From Streptomyces rubellomurinus (lineage in GTDB: Bacteria > Actinomycetota > Actinomycetes > Streptomycetales > Streptomycetaceae), in assembly GCF_000961885.1 (NCBI RefSeq), contig NZ_JZKH01000184.1, positions 1-5,027 on the forward strand: 5,027 bases of DNA, read 5' to 3'. The translations under genes were made by a program, and so were the position numbers. Shown here piece by piece: positions 1 through 5,027 of the stretch. The number at the start of each line of letters is the position of its first letter. Within the stretch, counting starts at the first letter, position 1. The notes under the pieces were generated by a model that was not told the DNA's origin, ran no database searches, and saw only the letters and a list, made by a program, of their open reading frames with translations.

Positions 1-1
1 C

Positions 2-5027
<5,026 letters not shown>

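Overview
The window is about three-quarters G+C, with codons ending almost entirely in G or C, as in a high-G+C actinomycete such as Streptomyces or Kitasatospora. The species and the polyketide product cannot be told from this sequence. One reading frame on the + strand (first full codon at position 2) is open from end to end: 1675 codons with no stop, no start codon that matters and no intergenic space. It is an internal piece of a giant modular type I polyketide synthase (PKS) gene, cut at both ends. Residue numbers in this annotation count from that first full codon.

Layout: 2-751, C-terminal part of a methylmalonyl-type acyltransferase (AT) and its post-AT linker; 785-1600, dehydratase-like (DH) domain; 1643-2880, ketoreductase-like (KR) domain, structural then catalytic half; 2950-3185, acyl carrier protein (ACP); 3186-3244, short intra-protein linker; 3245-4513, ketosynthase (KS) of the next module; 4514-4819, KS-AT linker; 4820-5027, N-terminal part of the next AT. 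There is no enoylreductase between DH and KR. The ACP runs directly into the next KS with no docking domain, so both modules lie on one polypeptide.

The main observation is that the first module carries a full-length but apparently dead reductive loop. In a gap-free local alignment to the usual KR consensus, all four catalytic positions are replaced (Lys to Thr822, Ser to Ala846, Tyr to Arg859, Asn to Asp863). The dinucleotide-binding fingerprint and the LDD motif are gone too. The DH keeps its catalytic His299, but the catalytic Asp is Glu465 and the YGP motif is degenerate. The module is therefore predicted to add a methylmalonyl unit and leave the beta-keto group unreduced, although its domain order would suggest an alkene. 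The following KS keeps its Cys-His-His triad but has several unusual substitutions around it, which may relate to accepting an alpha-methyl-beta-keto chain. The next AT begins with motifs that also predict methylmalonyl-CoA.

No RNA genes, mobile elements, CRISPR arrays, promoters, terminators or other genes are supported. Long open frames in other phases, including a roughly 1.9-kb one on the - strand, are by-products of high-G+C coding sequence.
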